A stretch of DNA of 24,893 bases from an uncultured Porphyromonadaceae bacterium (GCA_900548875.1 URMA01000040.1:1-24893), one strand, 5' to 3'. Shown: positions 14,932 through 23,626, counted from the stretch's first letter. Program-made: numbers and translations. The notes: generated from the letters alone by a model not told the origin.

Positions 14932-16566
14932 TTACATCATTCCGCCCATGCCACCCATTCCCGGGTTTGGCATTGCCGGTGCGTTTTCTTCTTTCTTTTC
15001 AGAAATTACGCATTCAGTAGTCAGGAACATACCGGCGATTGAAGCTGCATTTTCAAGGGCAACACGTGTCACCTTGGCAGGGTCGATTACGCCTGTAGTG
15101 AAGAAGTGTTCGTATTCGCCTGTGCGGGCGTTATAACCGAAGTCGCCTTCACCGTCTTTTACTTTTTGAACAACGATTGCACCTTCCAAACCAGCGTTAG
15201 CAACAATCTGACGCAACGGTTCTTCGATAGCACGTTTCACGATTTCGATACCCGTATTTTCGTCGTCGTTGTCACCGCGAAGGTTTTCAAGAGAAGCCAC
15301 GCAACGGATGTAAGCAACGCCACCACCCGGAACGATACCTTCAGCAACTGCGGCACGAGTTGCGCTCAACGCATCGTCTACACGGTCTTTCTTTTCCTTC
15401 ATTTCAACTTCTGACGGAGCACCTACGTAGAGCACTGCTACGCCACCTGCCAATTTGGCGAGACGTTCGTGAAGTTTTTCGCGATCGTAATCGGAGGTTG
15501 TCTTTTCAATCTGAGTCTTGATTTGAGCCACACGTTCAGCAATCAATTCCTTGTCGCCATTACCTTTGACAATGGTTGTATTTTCCTTGTCAACTGTAAC
15601 TTTTTCTGCGCTACCAAGCATATCGACTGTTGCCATGTCAAGTTTCAAGCCCTTGTCTTCAGAAATAACGACACCGCCAGTAAGCACTGCGATATCTTCC
15701 AACATTTCTTTACGACGGTCACCGAAGCCCGGAGCCTTTACAGCACAAATCTTCAATGAACCACGCAGACGGTTGACAACCAAAGTTGCCAATGCTTCAC
15801 TGTCGACATCTTCAGCGATAATCAACAGAGGACGACCGCTCTGAGCTGCTGCTTCCAGAATAGGAAGCATATCCTTCAACACTGAAATCTTCTTATCGAA
15901 AATCAAGATGTAAGGATTTTCCATCTCGCATTCCATCTTTTCAGTGTTTGTAACGAAGTACGGTGAAATGTAACCACGGTCGAACTGCATACCTTCTACA
16001 ACTTTCACTGTTGTTTCAGTACCTTTAGCCTCTTCGATAGTGATAACGCCTTCTTTCTTTACCTTGCGCATAGCGTCGGCAATAAGCTGACCGATAGTAG
16101 CATCGTTGTTGGCAGAAACACGGGCGACATTTTCAATTTTAGCCATGTCGTCGTCCACTTCCTGAGCCTGAGCCTTGATGCCTTCCACGACTTTAGCAAC
16201 GGCTTTATCGATACCGCGTTTCAAGTCAATAGGATTGGCACCTGCAGCCACATTCTTCAAACCAACATTGATGATTGACTGAGCCAAAACGGTTGCAGTC
16301 GTTGTACCGTCGCCAGCATCGTCACCTGTCTTGGAAGCAACTTCCTTAACAAGCTGTGCACCCATATTCTGGAACGGATCTTCCAATTCCACTTCCTTAG
16401 CAACGGAAACACCATCCTTCGTAATATGAGGAGCACCGAATTTCTTTTCAATGATTACATTGCGGCCTTTAGGACCAAGGGTTACCTTAACGGCGTTAGC
16501 CAATTCGTCAACGCCTTTTTTCAGCTCTTCGCGAGCCTTGATATCGAATTTAATTTCTTTAGCCAT
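14932..16566 (-). CDS. groEL: Chaperonin GroEL (Hsp60)
   Basis: The 544-residue ATP-dependent folding chaperonin begins MAKEIKFDIKAREELKKGVD and ends with the usual Gly-Met-rich tail (GMGGMGGMM). Diagnostic stretches include VTLGPKGRNVIIEKKFGAP, GDDAGDGTTTATVLAQSI (ATP site), and AAVAEGIVPGGGVAY near residues 405-420. Length is normal. It lies 37 bases after groES on the same strand and both end at the terminator at 14866-14902. No frameshift or unusual residue was noticed. Confidence 0.98.
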   Translation of the reverse strand: MAKEIKFDIKAREELKKGVDELANAVKVTLGPKGRNVIIEKKFGAPHITKDGVSVAKEVELEDPFQNMGAQLVKEVASKTGDDAGDGTTTATVLAQSIINVGLKNVAAGANPIDLKRGIDKAVAKVVEGIKAQAQEVDDDMAKIENVARVSANNDATIGQLIADAMRKVKKEGVITIEEAKGTETTVKVVEGMQFDRGYISPYFVTNTEKMECEMENPYILIFDKKISVLKDMLPILEAAAQSGRPLLIIAEDVDSEALATLVVNRLRGSLKICAVKAPGFGDRRKEMLEDIAVLTGGVVISEDKGLKLDMATVDMLGSAEKVTVDKENTTIVKGNGDKELIAERVAQIKTQIEKTTSDYDREKLHERLAKLAGGVAVLYVGAPSEVEMKEKKDRVDDALSATRAAVAEGIVPGGGVAYIRCVASLENLRGDNDDENTGIEIVKRAIEEPLRQIVANAGLEGAIVVQKVKDGEGDFGYNARTGEYEHFFTTGVIDPAKVTRVALENAASIAGMFLTTECVISEKKEENAPAMPNPGMGGMGGMM

Positions 16567-16603
16567 AGTAGTATATTTTTAAACCGTGAAAATAAATTGG
16601 GAA

Positions 16604-16876
16604 TTAGGCAAAGATTGCCAAAATGTCGCTCTGGCGCATTACAAGGTATTTCTTACCTTCGTATTCCAGCTCTGTTCCGGCATACTTGCCATAGAGAACT
16701 GTATCGCCTTCTTTTACAACCATTTCTTCGTCTTTAGTGCCATTACCAACAGCAAGAACTTTGCCTTGCAATGGTTTTTCTTTTGCAGTGTCAGGGATAA
16801 TGATACCGCCAACTGTCTTTTCTTCAGCCGGTGCCGGTTCGATGAGAACGCGGTCTGCTAATGGTTTAATGTTCAT
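16604..16876 (-). CDS. groES: Co-chaperonin GroES (Hsp10)
   Basis: The 90-residue protein starts MNIKPLADRVLIEPAPAEEK, the canonical GroES N-terminus, and contains the mobile loop (EEKTVGGIIIPDTAKEKP) and GDTVLYGKYAGTELEYEG. The frame extends 20 residues upstream to 16936, but that extension (Ser/Asn/Lys-rich) is not part of the family, so the start at 16876 is preferred. It caps the GroEL ring and is the first gene of the operon. No CIRCE element (TTAGCACTC-N9-GAGTGCTAA) and no clear TAnnTTTG box was found upstream; a small inverted repeat TCCGA-CAT-TCGGA sits at 16929-16941. Confidence 0.97.
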   Translation of the reverse strand: MNIKPLADRVLIEPAPAEEKTVGGIIIPDTAKEKPLQGKVLAVGNGTKDEEMVVKEGDTVLYGKYAGTELEYEGKKYLVMRQSDILAIFA

Positions 16877-16971
16877 AATTCTAATTTTTATGTTTTGTTT
16901 ATTATTATCGTTATTCTGTGGACTTGCGTCCGACATTCGGAAATAAGCATAATGCGTGCCAAAAAACGAAA

Positions 16972-17007
16972 GCGGAGGAACTATGACAATTTGTCATATT
17001 CCCCCGC
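16972..17007. terminator. Hairpin between GH31 and groES, probable GH31 terminator
   Basis: A perfect 17-base palindrome TATGACAATTTGTCATA (16982-16998) is nested in a longer stem whose outer arms GCGGAGGA and TCCCCCGC also pair with one mismatch. On the minus strand it lies 29 bases past the GH31 stop and runs into TTTCGTTTTTT, a fair terminator tail. Because it also sits about 95 bases upstream of groES, an operator role for the palindrome cannot be excluded. Confidence 0.6.
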
Positions 17008-17035
17008 CATTTTAGGACTGGTTCTGTCAGTCATT

Positions 17036-20000
17036 CTACTTTACTACCTTTTTAACGACCTGACGTGTTCCGCTTGCTGTCGTCACATCGAGACATAGCA
17101 AAAAAACGCCCTGCGCATCGCCCAGCAACTGACCGCCACTATGCGTTCCTGCTGTTGCCGGCAAACTTTGCTCCGCTGCATACAGGCTGCCGTCGGCTCG
17201 AAATACATTCAGTCCAACCGATACGGCGTTTCCCGGCAATCCATAAAGCACCGTACCGTCAGCCGTACAATTCAACGATATAGCTTCCCGCTGCAACGTA
17301 TTACTGACCAATGACGACTGGAGAGAAACATCAATACGGTCGGCCGTACGGTTGTTGTGCGTCAGTTTTACATACAGGCGTGAAGCCGCCTTATCGACAT
17401 AGCAAGCTGCTCCTTTTTCCTGTTTCAGTTCTTCAACACTTCCAACTGTAGCCAACGGACTGCCGTTCAGTTCCACCACTCCATTGAAACGTGTCACCGG
17501 GAAATTGACAAACTCGACAATCATCGTTCTGTCTTTCATTCCGTCATACCCGGCGCCTTCAGGAGTTACGGTAAAGGAAATTTCCGCTTCTGAACAATCG
17601 GCTGCATAGTTCAGTTTTACATATTTGCCATCGGCAAGCGAAGTCGTGGATTTCTTGTCATCGTCAAACTGCATAAACTCCGAAGCGAGCGGCTCTTGCG
17701 GTACAAAATAGCTCACATAAAGTTCCGAACCGTCGTATTCACCCGTATTTTCATAGCTGTCCTTTTCCCATGTAGGAAGAATTGCACCTTCACGAACAAA
17801 GAGAGGAAGCACTTCAAGCGGAGCCGGATAGTCGACACGGCTCATACCTTCATAAACGGCAGAGGGATTATTGAAATCCACCCAACGGCCTTCAGGAAAT
17901 ACGATGCTGCGGCTTGTGGCATCTTCCTGCATGACAGGAGCAACAAGCAAATCGCGTCCCCACAAATATTCATCCTGCACATCGGTCAGTGGTATCTCAC
18001 GCGGAGAATAGAAATTGACAGGACGGGCCAAGGGTGTTCCCGTTGCCGTATATTGATAGGCAAGCGAATAATTGTATGGCAGCATCTGATAGCGCATATT
18101 GATATATTTTTTCAAAATATCCTGACGGGAATAATTGTACGGTTCCGGAGAATTTGTACTGTGGGCACGCATTACCGGGACAAATGCGCCAAACTCCATC
18201 CAACGAATGTAAAGCTGTTCGTTCATATCGGAAGCGGAGAAACCGCCCAAGTCATTTCCCATATAGCCGACGCCCGATAATCCCATATTGAGCAATACTG
18301 GAATCTGAGCCTGAAGGCCGCTCCAACTACGGCTTACATCACCCGACCACGGGAAGGCTGAATAGCGCTGCATGCCGGCATTTCCAGAACGTGGCATAAG
18401 GAACGGGCGCATATCTGGAAAATCCTGCTTCAAACCTTTATATATTCTCTCAAGCCACCATAAGCCAAAAGCGTTGTGCACCTCGCGTGCTGTACCTGCC
18501 TGATGGATCACCTCGTTCGGGTGGTTTTCCGGCTCTCCAAGGTCAAGCCACCAACCGCTGATGCCACCGGCTGTCAACGGCTTATACAGCGACCACAACC
18601 AGTCGAGAGCTTCAGGATTGGATGTATCAATCAGTCCGCAGTCGCCCCCAAGCCATCCCATCGGCACTCGATAGGCGCTGCCGGAGGCATCTTTTGCCAA
18701 ATACCCTTGAGAAGCCGCATATTCAAAATTTTCCTTTGCACCGTTAGTCTGGAAATACGGCTGGCTGATACATACCGTATGCACTCCCATCTCGCTGAAA
18801 TCGCCGAGCATTTCCGCAGAATTCCATTTTGTGGTATCCCACGCATAACGGCCCATGTTCGACTCTATGCCATACCAGTACAAGTCCAGTACAAGACCGT
18901 CCAAAGGATAACCGCTGTTTTTCAGGCTATTGACAGCATAGCGTGCCTCCTCTTCATTGCGATAGCCATATTTTGACTGAATGAAACCGAGTGTCCACAA
19001 CGGCGGCAACTCCTGATATCCAGTCAACCACACATAATTCTTAACTACCTGTTCAAGACTCCCGCCACCATTGATGAAATAGTAGGAAATAGGGCTGGTG
19101 CTGTTGGAATTATATTGAACAGTTGAGCCAAATTGCAGGGACGCATCCTGATAATCGTCGAACAAAACGCCATAACCTTGCGACGATACATAAAATGGTA
19201 TGCAGATGTTCATCTTGTTGGCTCCGTCTTTTGAATATCCTCCATTCTGATAATTATACATGGACAGAGTTTCGCCGGAATGATCCAAGGTTTTGCCTCG
19301 TTCGCCACCACCATAGAATGCCTCGCCATCCGTCACCGTAAATGCACAGTTTTTCATGGCACTGGCATTATCAAGGTTCGAAGCCTCGGCCGTCAACAGG
19401 CTGCCTTGCGAATAATAGGAAATCAGCGTATTTTCTTTCGATACCGACATTGAAAAATCGCCGGAGACAAGCAGCAATTCATCAGCCGACTCGCTGACCG
19501 ACAGACTGGCATCCTCATGAGGAAGCGCATATACACTGATGGACGCACGCGGAGAACCGATTTTTCCACCAGGGAAAGTCTCAACTTTCACAATATTTTC
19601 AGCATAAGAGGTAAGGCGCAAATCGCCGTTTTCAGAATGAACCGTCACAACATTTCCATTCTGTTCGAAACTTTCCACCTTGCCCAGACTGGCATTCTCG
19701 CTGATAAAGTTGTAGGGTACAAAAATATCCGTATCACCCTGCCCTCTCGCTATTTTCGACTGATCGGAATTATAGAATAGGAAACAAAACTGGGTAATAG
19801 TTTCTCCCGGAAGCAATTCATAGAAACTTGACGGTACTATTTTTATCGTATAGACGTTAGGAGCCGTACGGGTCATCTTCACCTTATCGATACAGGCTCC
19901 CCATCCACCAGAAGCAATATGTGTCCACTGCCCGTCCGACATATTGGTAATGACACCGGTATAGGCATAGACATCGCCGTCGAAATCTTTCAACGCAGCA

Positions 20001-20161
20001 TTTCCAGCCGTAGCGTCAAATGTAAACAACAATTCATCATTTTGAGTTGCACCACTCGCAGGACTCACACTCACCTGGGCAAACACCTCGCTCACGCCAA
20101 CAAAGAGCAATAACAGAAGTACAGTTGCCACAGAGACTGTTTCTCTAAAAAATTTTTTCAT
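17036..20161 (-). CDS. Secreted GH31 alpha-glucosidase/xylosidase-type glycosidase
   Basis: The 1041-residue exported enzyme starts with a signal peptide ending near SEVFAQ. Residues about 30-150 form a beta-sandwich, possibly carbohydrate-binding. The galactose-mutarotase-like N-domain and (beta/alpha)8 barrel of GH31 follow: LPPLWTLGFIQSKYGYRN, then the nucleophile Asp540 in GWWLDLGEPE and the acid/base Asp608 in FPWSGDVSRSW. Residues about 815-885 resemble DUF5110, frequent after GH31 barrels. The last ~80 residues (GLNVFRADGSLYA, then GVFLLCLDVTTASGTRQ and KKVVK) look like a type A T9SS C-terminal sorting domain, implying export across the outer membrane. Substrate is an alpha-glucan, xyloside or sulfoquinovoside by family; not resolved here. 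The upstream SGNH esterase may act with it. Confidence 0.92.
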   Translation of the reverse strand: MKKFFRETVSVATVLLLLLFVGVSEVFAQVSVSPASGATQNDELLFTFDATAGNAALKDFDGDVYAYTGVITNMSDGQWTHIASGGWGACIDKVKMTRTAPNVYTIKIVPSSFYELLPGETITQFCFLFYNSDQSKIARGQGDTDIFVPYNFISENASLGKVESFEQNGNVVTVHSENGDLRLTSYAENIVKVETFPGGKIGSPRASISVYALPHEDASLSVSESADELLLVSGDFSMSVSKENTLISYYSQGSLLTAEASNLDNASAMKNCAFTVTDGEAFYGGGERGKTLDHSGETLSMYNYQNGGYSKDGANKMNICIPFYVSSQGYGVLFDDYQDASLQFGSTVQYNSNSTSPISYYFINGGGSLEQVVKNYVWLTGYQELPPLWTLGFIQSKYGYRNEEEARYAVNSLKNSGYPLDGLVLDLYWYGIESNMGRYAWDTTKWNSAEMLGDFSEMGVHTVCISQPYFQTNGAKENFEYAASQGYLAKDASGSAYRVPMGWLGGDCGLIDTSNPEALDWLWSLYKPLTAGGISGWWLDLGEPENHPNEVIHQAGTAREVHNAFGLWWLERIYKGLKQDFPDMRPFLMPRSGNAGMQRYSAFPWSGDVSRSWSGLQAQIPVLLNMGLSGVGYMGNDLGGFSASDMNEQLYIRWMEFGAFVPVMRAHSTNSPEPYNYSRQDILKKYINMRYQMLPYNYSLAYQYTATGTPLARPVNFYSPREIPLTDVQDEYLWGRDLLVAPVMQEDATSRSIVFPEGRWVDFNNPSAVYEGMSRVDYPAPLEVLPLFVREGAILPTWEKDSYENTGEYDGSELYVSYFVPQEPLASEFMQFDDDKKSTTSLADGKYVKLNYAADCSEAEISFTVTPEGAGYDGMKDRTMIVEFVNFPVTRFNGVVELNGSPLATVGSVEELKQEKGAACYVDKAASRLYVKLTHNNRTADRIDVSLQSSLVSNTLQREAISLNCTADGTVLYGLPGNAVSVGLNVFRADGSLYAAEQSLPATAGTHSGGQLLGDAQGVFLLCLDVTTASGTRQVVKKVVK

Positions 20162-20199
20162 AGTTTTAATTTTAATGGTAATGTTTTCGTTTGTGATTT

Positions 20200-20207
20200 C
20201 AAAACTA
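20200..20207 (-). promoter_or_regulatory. Possible -7 box of the GH31 gene
   Basis: TAGTTTTG on the minus strand matches TAnnTTTG and lies 38 bases before the GH31 ATG. No TTTG or TTG is present at the expected -33 distance, so the promoter is weak or regulated, or the gene is read through from the SGNH gene 150 bases upstream. The rest of 20162-20311 holds no gene. Confidence 0.35.
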
Positions 20208-20311
20208 CTTACATATCCTTTAAATTCCGACTTCAGTGTGCTGCAAAGTAGTATTTTGATAAGGCATACGGCTGAAAATCAAATTTATGTGAATCATAGA
20301 AAGTAGTGGTT

Positions 20312-20983
20312 CTAAAGTGAAGAAAGAACAGTCAACAGCAGTTTTTCCATCACTGCATAGCCTGCAAGATTGGGATGAACGCCGTCGTCGGCATATTTAG
20401 GATTCATTGTGCGGTCAGGCATTGCCAACGGAGTGAAATAATCAACCAAAAGAATATCGTTTTCCTTTGCATAAGTCGTAATGCGTCGATTCAGGCTGTC
20501 AATCTTGTCCTGTACGTTGGGCACATCCTTGTTCCACCAGTATTGTGTCACAGGTAATACCGTACAAAGAACCGGACGAATACCATTGGCTTTCGCAAGT
20601 TCTACCATCGACTGGATGTTGTTCATCGTCAATTCCTCATTATATTCACCGGCATTTTCAGCGATATCGTTTGTTCCGCCAAGAATAACGACCGTCTTTG
20701 GCTTCAAATTCAATACATCCTGACGGAAACGTGCCAGAAAATGCGTTGTTGTCTGTCCCGAAATACCACGGCCTATCATATGGTTTTCTTCCAGAAACGA
20801 GCCATGATAGCATGCCCAGTTATATGTGATGGAGTTTCCCAACAATACAATTTCACGATGCGAGGAGTCCAATTTCATCACACTGTCGTTGGCTTCTCGA
20901 TAAAACTCCAGATTTGCCCAGTCGCTACTATAACTGCACACTGCACACAATGCGAATGCTACTGATAAAAATAGTTTTTTCAT
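20312..20983 (-). CDS. Exported SGNH/GDSL-family esterase
   Basis: The chosen start (MKKLFLSVAFALCAV) gives a 223-residue protein with a signal peptide; an ATG two codons earlier (20989) is possible. The four SGNH blocks are present: block I IVLLGNSITYNW with nucleophile Ser51 (Asn replaces the usual Asp of GDS, as often in Bacteroidota members), block II GISGQTTTHFL, block III GGTNDIAE, and block V DDGVHPNLAGY with the catalytic Asp/His. Related proteins de-acetylate glycans or act as platelet-activating-factor acetylhydrolase-like esterases. It precedes the secreted GH31 gene on the same strand, fitting removal of acyl decorations from a glycan, but the substrate is unknown. A terminator-like hairpin lies directly upstream. 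Confidence 0.9.
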   Translation of the reverse strand: MKKLFLSVAFALCAVCSYSSDWANLEFYREANDSVMKLDSSHREIVLLGNSITYNWACYHGSFLEENHMIGRGISGQTTTHFLARFRQDVLNLKPKTVVILGGTNDIAENAGEYNEELTMNNIQSMVELAKANGIRPVLCTVLPVTQYWWNKDVPNVQDKIDSLNRRITTYAKENDILLVDYFTPLAMPDRTMNPKYADDGVHPNLAGYAVMEKLLLTVLSSL

Positions 20984-20999
20984 AGTCATAAGTTTTTAT

Positions 21000-21041
21000 A
21001 AAAAAGAAGCGGCAGCAAGTCCTCGACAAACTTCCACCGCT
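21000..21041 (-). terminator. Terminator after pyrD, directly upstream of the SGNH gene
   Basis: On the minus strand AGCGGTGGAAGT and ACTTGCTGCCGCT (plus-strand arms at 21008-21020 and 21030-21041) form a stem with internal mismatches, followed by TTCTTTTTT. It ends only 11-17 bases before the SGNH start codon, leaving little room for a separate promoter, so it could act as a partial terminator or attenuator. Confidence 0.65.
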
Positions 21042-21072
21042 ACCTCTCTATGTTTTATAATGTTAATTTCAA

Positions 21073-21984
21073 TTATCGAATCATCCCGCCGATAATTTCA
21101 CGGATGGAAGATATGTTATGACGTTTCAGGTAATTCTCGATATAGTCAACGATTTTTACCGATACAGTCGGATCTATAAAATTGGCTGTACCCACCTGCA
21201 CGGCGGTTGCTCCGGCAAGGATGAACTCTATGGCATCGCGACCATTCATGATACCTCCCAAACCGATGATTGGCACCTTCACGGCCTGAGCCACCTGATA
21301 GACCATGCGCACGGCTATCGGACGGATACAAGGACCCGACAAACCGCCGGTAATCGTCGACAAATACGGCCGGCGTGTTTCCGTGTCGATTGCCATCCCC
21401 AGGAACGTATTGACAAGAGAAACAGCATCGGCACCTTCAGCTTCCACAGCACGGGCAATTTCTGTAATGTCGGTTACGTTTGGCGAAAGTTTGACAATCA
21501 AGGTTTTGTCGTAAGCCTCACGTACGGCACGAACCACCTGCGAAGCGCCAGCACATGTCGTACCAAATGCCATGCCACCCTGCTTTACATTCGGACAGGA
21601 GATGTTCACTTCGACGGCATGAATCTTGTCAAGGCCTTTCAGACGTTCGCAAACAGCCACATAGTCTTCAATTTTTGCACCTGAAACATTCACAATGATC
21701 TCCGTATCATAATGCTTGATGCGCGGATATATTTCATTAATAAAATAATTCACGCCCTTATTCTGCAAGCCAACGGCGTTCAGCATTCCCGAAGGAGTTT
21801 CCACCATTCGCGGATAAGGATTCCCCTCGCGATGTTTGATGGTCGTACCTTTGACAATAAAACCGCCAAGACGGTTCAAATCAATAAAATCGGCAAACTC
21901 CTCGCCGTAACCAAACGTACCGGAAGCAGTAAGCACCGGATTTTTCAGATTCAAATCCTTTATCGTAACACTTAAATCTCCCAT
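21073..21984 (-). CDS. pyrD: Dihydroorotate dehydrogenase B, catalytic subunit
   Basis: The 303-residue FMN enzyme oxidises dihydroorotate to orotate in pyrimidine synthesis. Class 1B features are clear: LKNPVLTASGTFGYG, FIVKGTT with the flavin-contacting Lys, GLQNKGV, and VEVNISCPNVKQGG with Cys130 as active-site base. Later FMN-phosphate motifs are IIGLGGIMNGRDAIEFI and GATAVQVGTANF. It overlaps pyrK by 13 bases, consistent with the two forming the PyrD2-PyrK2 complex that uses NAD+ as acceptor. It is the last gene before a terminator-like hairpin. Confidence 0.97.
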   Translation of the reverse strand: MGDLSVTIKDLNLKNPVLTASGTFGYGEEFADFIDLNRLGGFIVKGTTIKHREGNPYPRMVETPSGMLNAVGLQNKGVNYFINEIYPRIKHYDTEIIVNVSGAKIEDYVAVCERLKGLDKIHAVEVNISCPNVKQGGMAFGTTCAGASQVVRAVREAYDKTLIVKLSPNVTDITEIARAVEAEGADAVSLVNTFLGMAIDTETRRPYLSTITGGLSGPCIRPIAVRMVYQVAQAVKVPIIGLGGIMNGRDAIEFILAGATAVQVGTANFIDPTVSVKIVDYIENYLKRHNISSIREIIGGMIR

Positions 21985-22751
21985 TTCAGTTGCTTTATAT
22001 TAAATACCGGACCATTTGTACATACACACACATTACCGCTGTCGGTGTCTTCGACACAGCACAGACAAGCGCCTACACCGCAAGCCATACGGTTTTCCAA
22101 TGAAACCTCGCATTCCACATTGTTCTTGCTGGCATATTTGGCAATCGCCTTCATCATCGGCATCGGGCCGCAGCAGTAAATATTATCCCAAGTTTCGTTT
22201 AGGGCAGAATTGAACGTAATCAATCCTTTTTCACCGGCAGAACCGTCTTCTGTCGACATATATACTTTGCCTACCGACTGGAACAAATCCAGCTCCAGCA
22301 AATCCACATCTCTACGTGCACCGAGAAGGAAATTCACTGCATAACCCGCCTGCTTCAGTTCGCTGCCCAAGTAATACATAGGAGCAACCCCTACACCACC
22401 TCCGACAAGCAGCACACGCGCATCCTTCTTTTCAGGATGAGAAAAACCGCGGCCGAGAGGCATTATGATGTTTAACAGCTGACCATGCTCCATCCCTATC
22501 AAATGTCGAGTGCCCTCACCAGCATTACGCACCAGAAGCCACAATTCATTATAAAATTTATCAACATAATTGATCGAGATAGGACGACGAAGAAATGTCA
22601 TTTTTGAATCAGGTATCTCAACCTGGACAAATTGACCCGCTATACACTCCACAATTTTAGAGCCATCAGCAGGCATCAATTTCAAAAGAGAATAGTTTTC
22701 ATTAATTTTCTGATTCTCTTTTATTACAAAATCCAGTATCTGCTTTTTCAT
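21972..22751 (-). CDS. pyrK: Dihydroorotate dehydrogenase B, electron-transfer subunit
   Basis: The 259-residue subunit carries FAD and a [2Fe-2S] cluster and passes electrons from PyrD to NAD+. The FAD-binding RRPISI is at about 55-60, the nucleotide-binding LLVGGGVGVAPMYYL at about 114-128, and the iron-sulfur loop MACGVGACLCC supplies Cys224, Cys229 and Cys232, with Cys242 or Cys244 as the fourth ligand. The frame extends to an ATG at 22775, but the perfect -7 box at 22773-22780 overlaps that codon, so the ATG at 22751 with its A-rich leader is chosen. It is the first gene of the pyrK-pyrD operon. Confidence 0.95.
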   Translation of the reverse strand: MKKQILDFVIKENQKINENYSLLKLMPADGSKIVECIAGQFVQVEIPDSKMTFLRRPISINYVDKFYNELWLLVRNAGEGTRHLIGMEHGQLLNIIMPLGRGFSHPEKKDARVLLVGGGVGVAPMYYLGSELKQAGYAVNFLLGARRDVDLLELDLFQSVGKVYMSTEDGSAGEKGLITFNSALNETWDNIYCCGPMPMMKAIAKYASKNNVECEVSLENRMACGVGACLCCVEDTDSGNVCVCTNGPVFNIKQLKWEI

Positions 22752-22772
22752 ATAATTTTTTCTTACTGCATG

Positions 22773-22803
22773 CAAAGTTACTACCTATTGCCGAAAATTC
22801 AAA
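22773..22803 (-). promoter_or_regulatory. Bacteroidota-type promoter of pyrK-pyrD
   Basis: On the minus strand TTTG (22800-22803) is followed after 19 bases by TAACTTTG (22773-22780), matching both consensus boxes. It places the start of transcription about 15 bases before the pyrK ATG and rules out the longer reading frame. Just upstream, GTTTTACAA occurs twice in direct orientation (22817-22825 and 22831-22839), enclosing ACAAC-AC-GTTGT; this may be a regulator site. Confidence 0.75.
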
Positions 22804-22977
22804 CAGTCGAAATAAGTTTTACAACACGTTGTTTTACAAAAAAATCAAAATTCCAAGGTGCGAAAAAACAACTATGCCCACATACAAATATCACACGCTG
22901 TTACCTCTATTTTCATAGTTCCAACAGATAAAGAAATGACCATGCTATCTAAAAATTCATCGGCAGCAAAATTTTTC

Positions 22978-23012
22978 TTGACAGTGTTCTTTGGTATATT
23001 TTTATAATTTTG
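22978..23012 (+). promoter_or_regulatory. Promoter of the second hexapeptide acetyltransferase
   Basis: TAATTTTG (23005-23012) is a perfect TAnnTTTG box. The same region also reads as TTGACA (22978-22983), 19 bases, TATAAT (23003-23008), i.e. a near-consensus of the general bacterial type. The predicted start leaves a leader of about 25 bases before the ATG at 23045. Confidence 0.6.
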
Positions 23013-23044
23013 CAGCCGTAAACTCAAACTTAACAATATTGAAT

Positions 23045-23626
23045 ATGACTGAATGGGATAAAATGCAAAAGCATCAAATCTATAATGATTTTGCACCGGA
23101 ATTGTTTGACCTTAGAGTAAAAGCCAAAAAGCTATTTAAGGAATTTAATCTTACTGAAGACGAAGAGATTGAACGGCGTCAGGAAATTATGAAGAAACTC
23201 TTCAAGAAAGTAGGTGAACACGTCTGGATTGAGCCTAATTTCACTTGCGAATTTGGCAAAAACATTACAATCGGAAATGATGTTTATATCAATTTTGGAT
23301 GTACCCTGCTTGATTGCGGACAGATAACAATAGGCAATAATACATTATTAGGCCCAAATGTCAGTGCATACTCGGCCAACCATTCACTTGATGCCGCTGA
23401 ACGGATAGCAGGTGCTTTAATCCCCAAACCCATCACTATCGGAAACCGAGTTTGGATCGGAGGTGGCAGCACCATTCTTAGTGGAGTTACCATCGGTGAT
23501 GATTCCGTCATCGGAGCAGGAAGTGTTGTAACCCATGACATTCCTTCTGGTGTCATAGCGGCCGGAAGCCCCTGTCGTGTATTGAGAAAAATCACTGATA
23601 ACGACAAAGTAGGTTTTCCCGTATAG
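23045..23626 (+). CDS. Maltose/galactoside O-acetyltransferase-like hexapeptide transferase
   Basis: The 193-residue protein begins MTEWDKMQKHQIYNDFAPEL and has an N-terminal helical region (to about 60), then left-handed beta-helix repeats (FGKNITIGNDVYINFGCTLL, ITIGNNTLLGPNVSAYS, ITIGNRVWIGGGSTILSGVT, VIGAGSVVTHDIPSGVIAAG) and ends SPCRVLRKI. His in YSANHSLD corresponds to the acetyltransferase catalytic His. The start is set by the promoter at 22978-23012; in-frame codons upstream would overlap the -7 box. It is monocistronic and more AT-rich than most of the window. It is a homologue, not a copy, of the protein at 7817-8374. Acceptor sugar unknown. Confidence 0.9.
   Translation: MTEWDKMQKHQIYNDFAPELFDLRVKAKKLFKEFNLTEDEEIERRQEIMKKLFKKVGEHVWIEPNFTCEFGKNITIGNDVYINFGCTLLDCGQITIGNNTLLGPNVSAYSANHSLDAAERIAGALIPKPITIGNRVWIGGGSTILSGVTIGDDSVIGAGSVVTHDIPSGVIAAGSPCRVLRKITDNDKVGFPV

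Noticed and set aside
16877..16936. Upstream start for groES adding 20 residues
   Set aside because: GroES proteins begin at MNIKPL-type sequences; the extension is low-complexity.
16877..17035. CIRCE element for HrcA control of groESL
   Set aside because: No TTAGCACTC-N9-GAGTGCTAA or close variant is present in the region.
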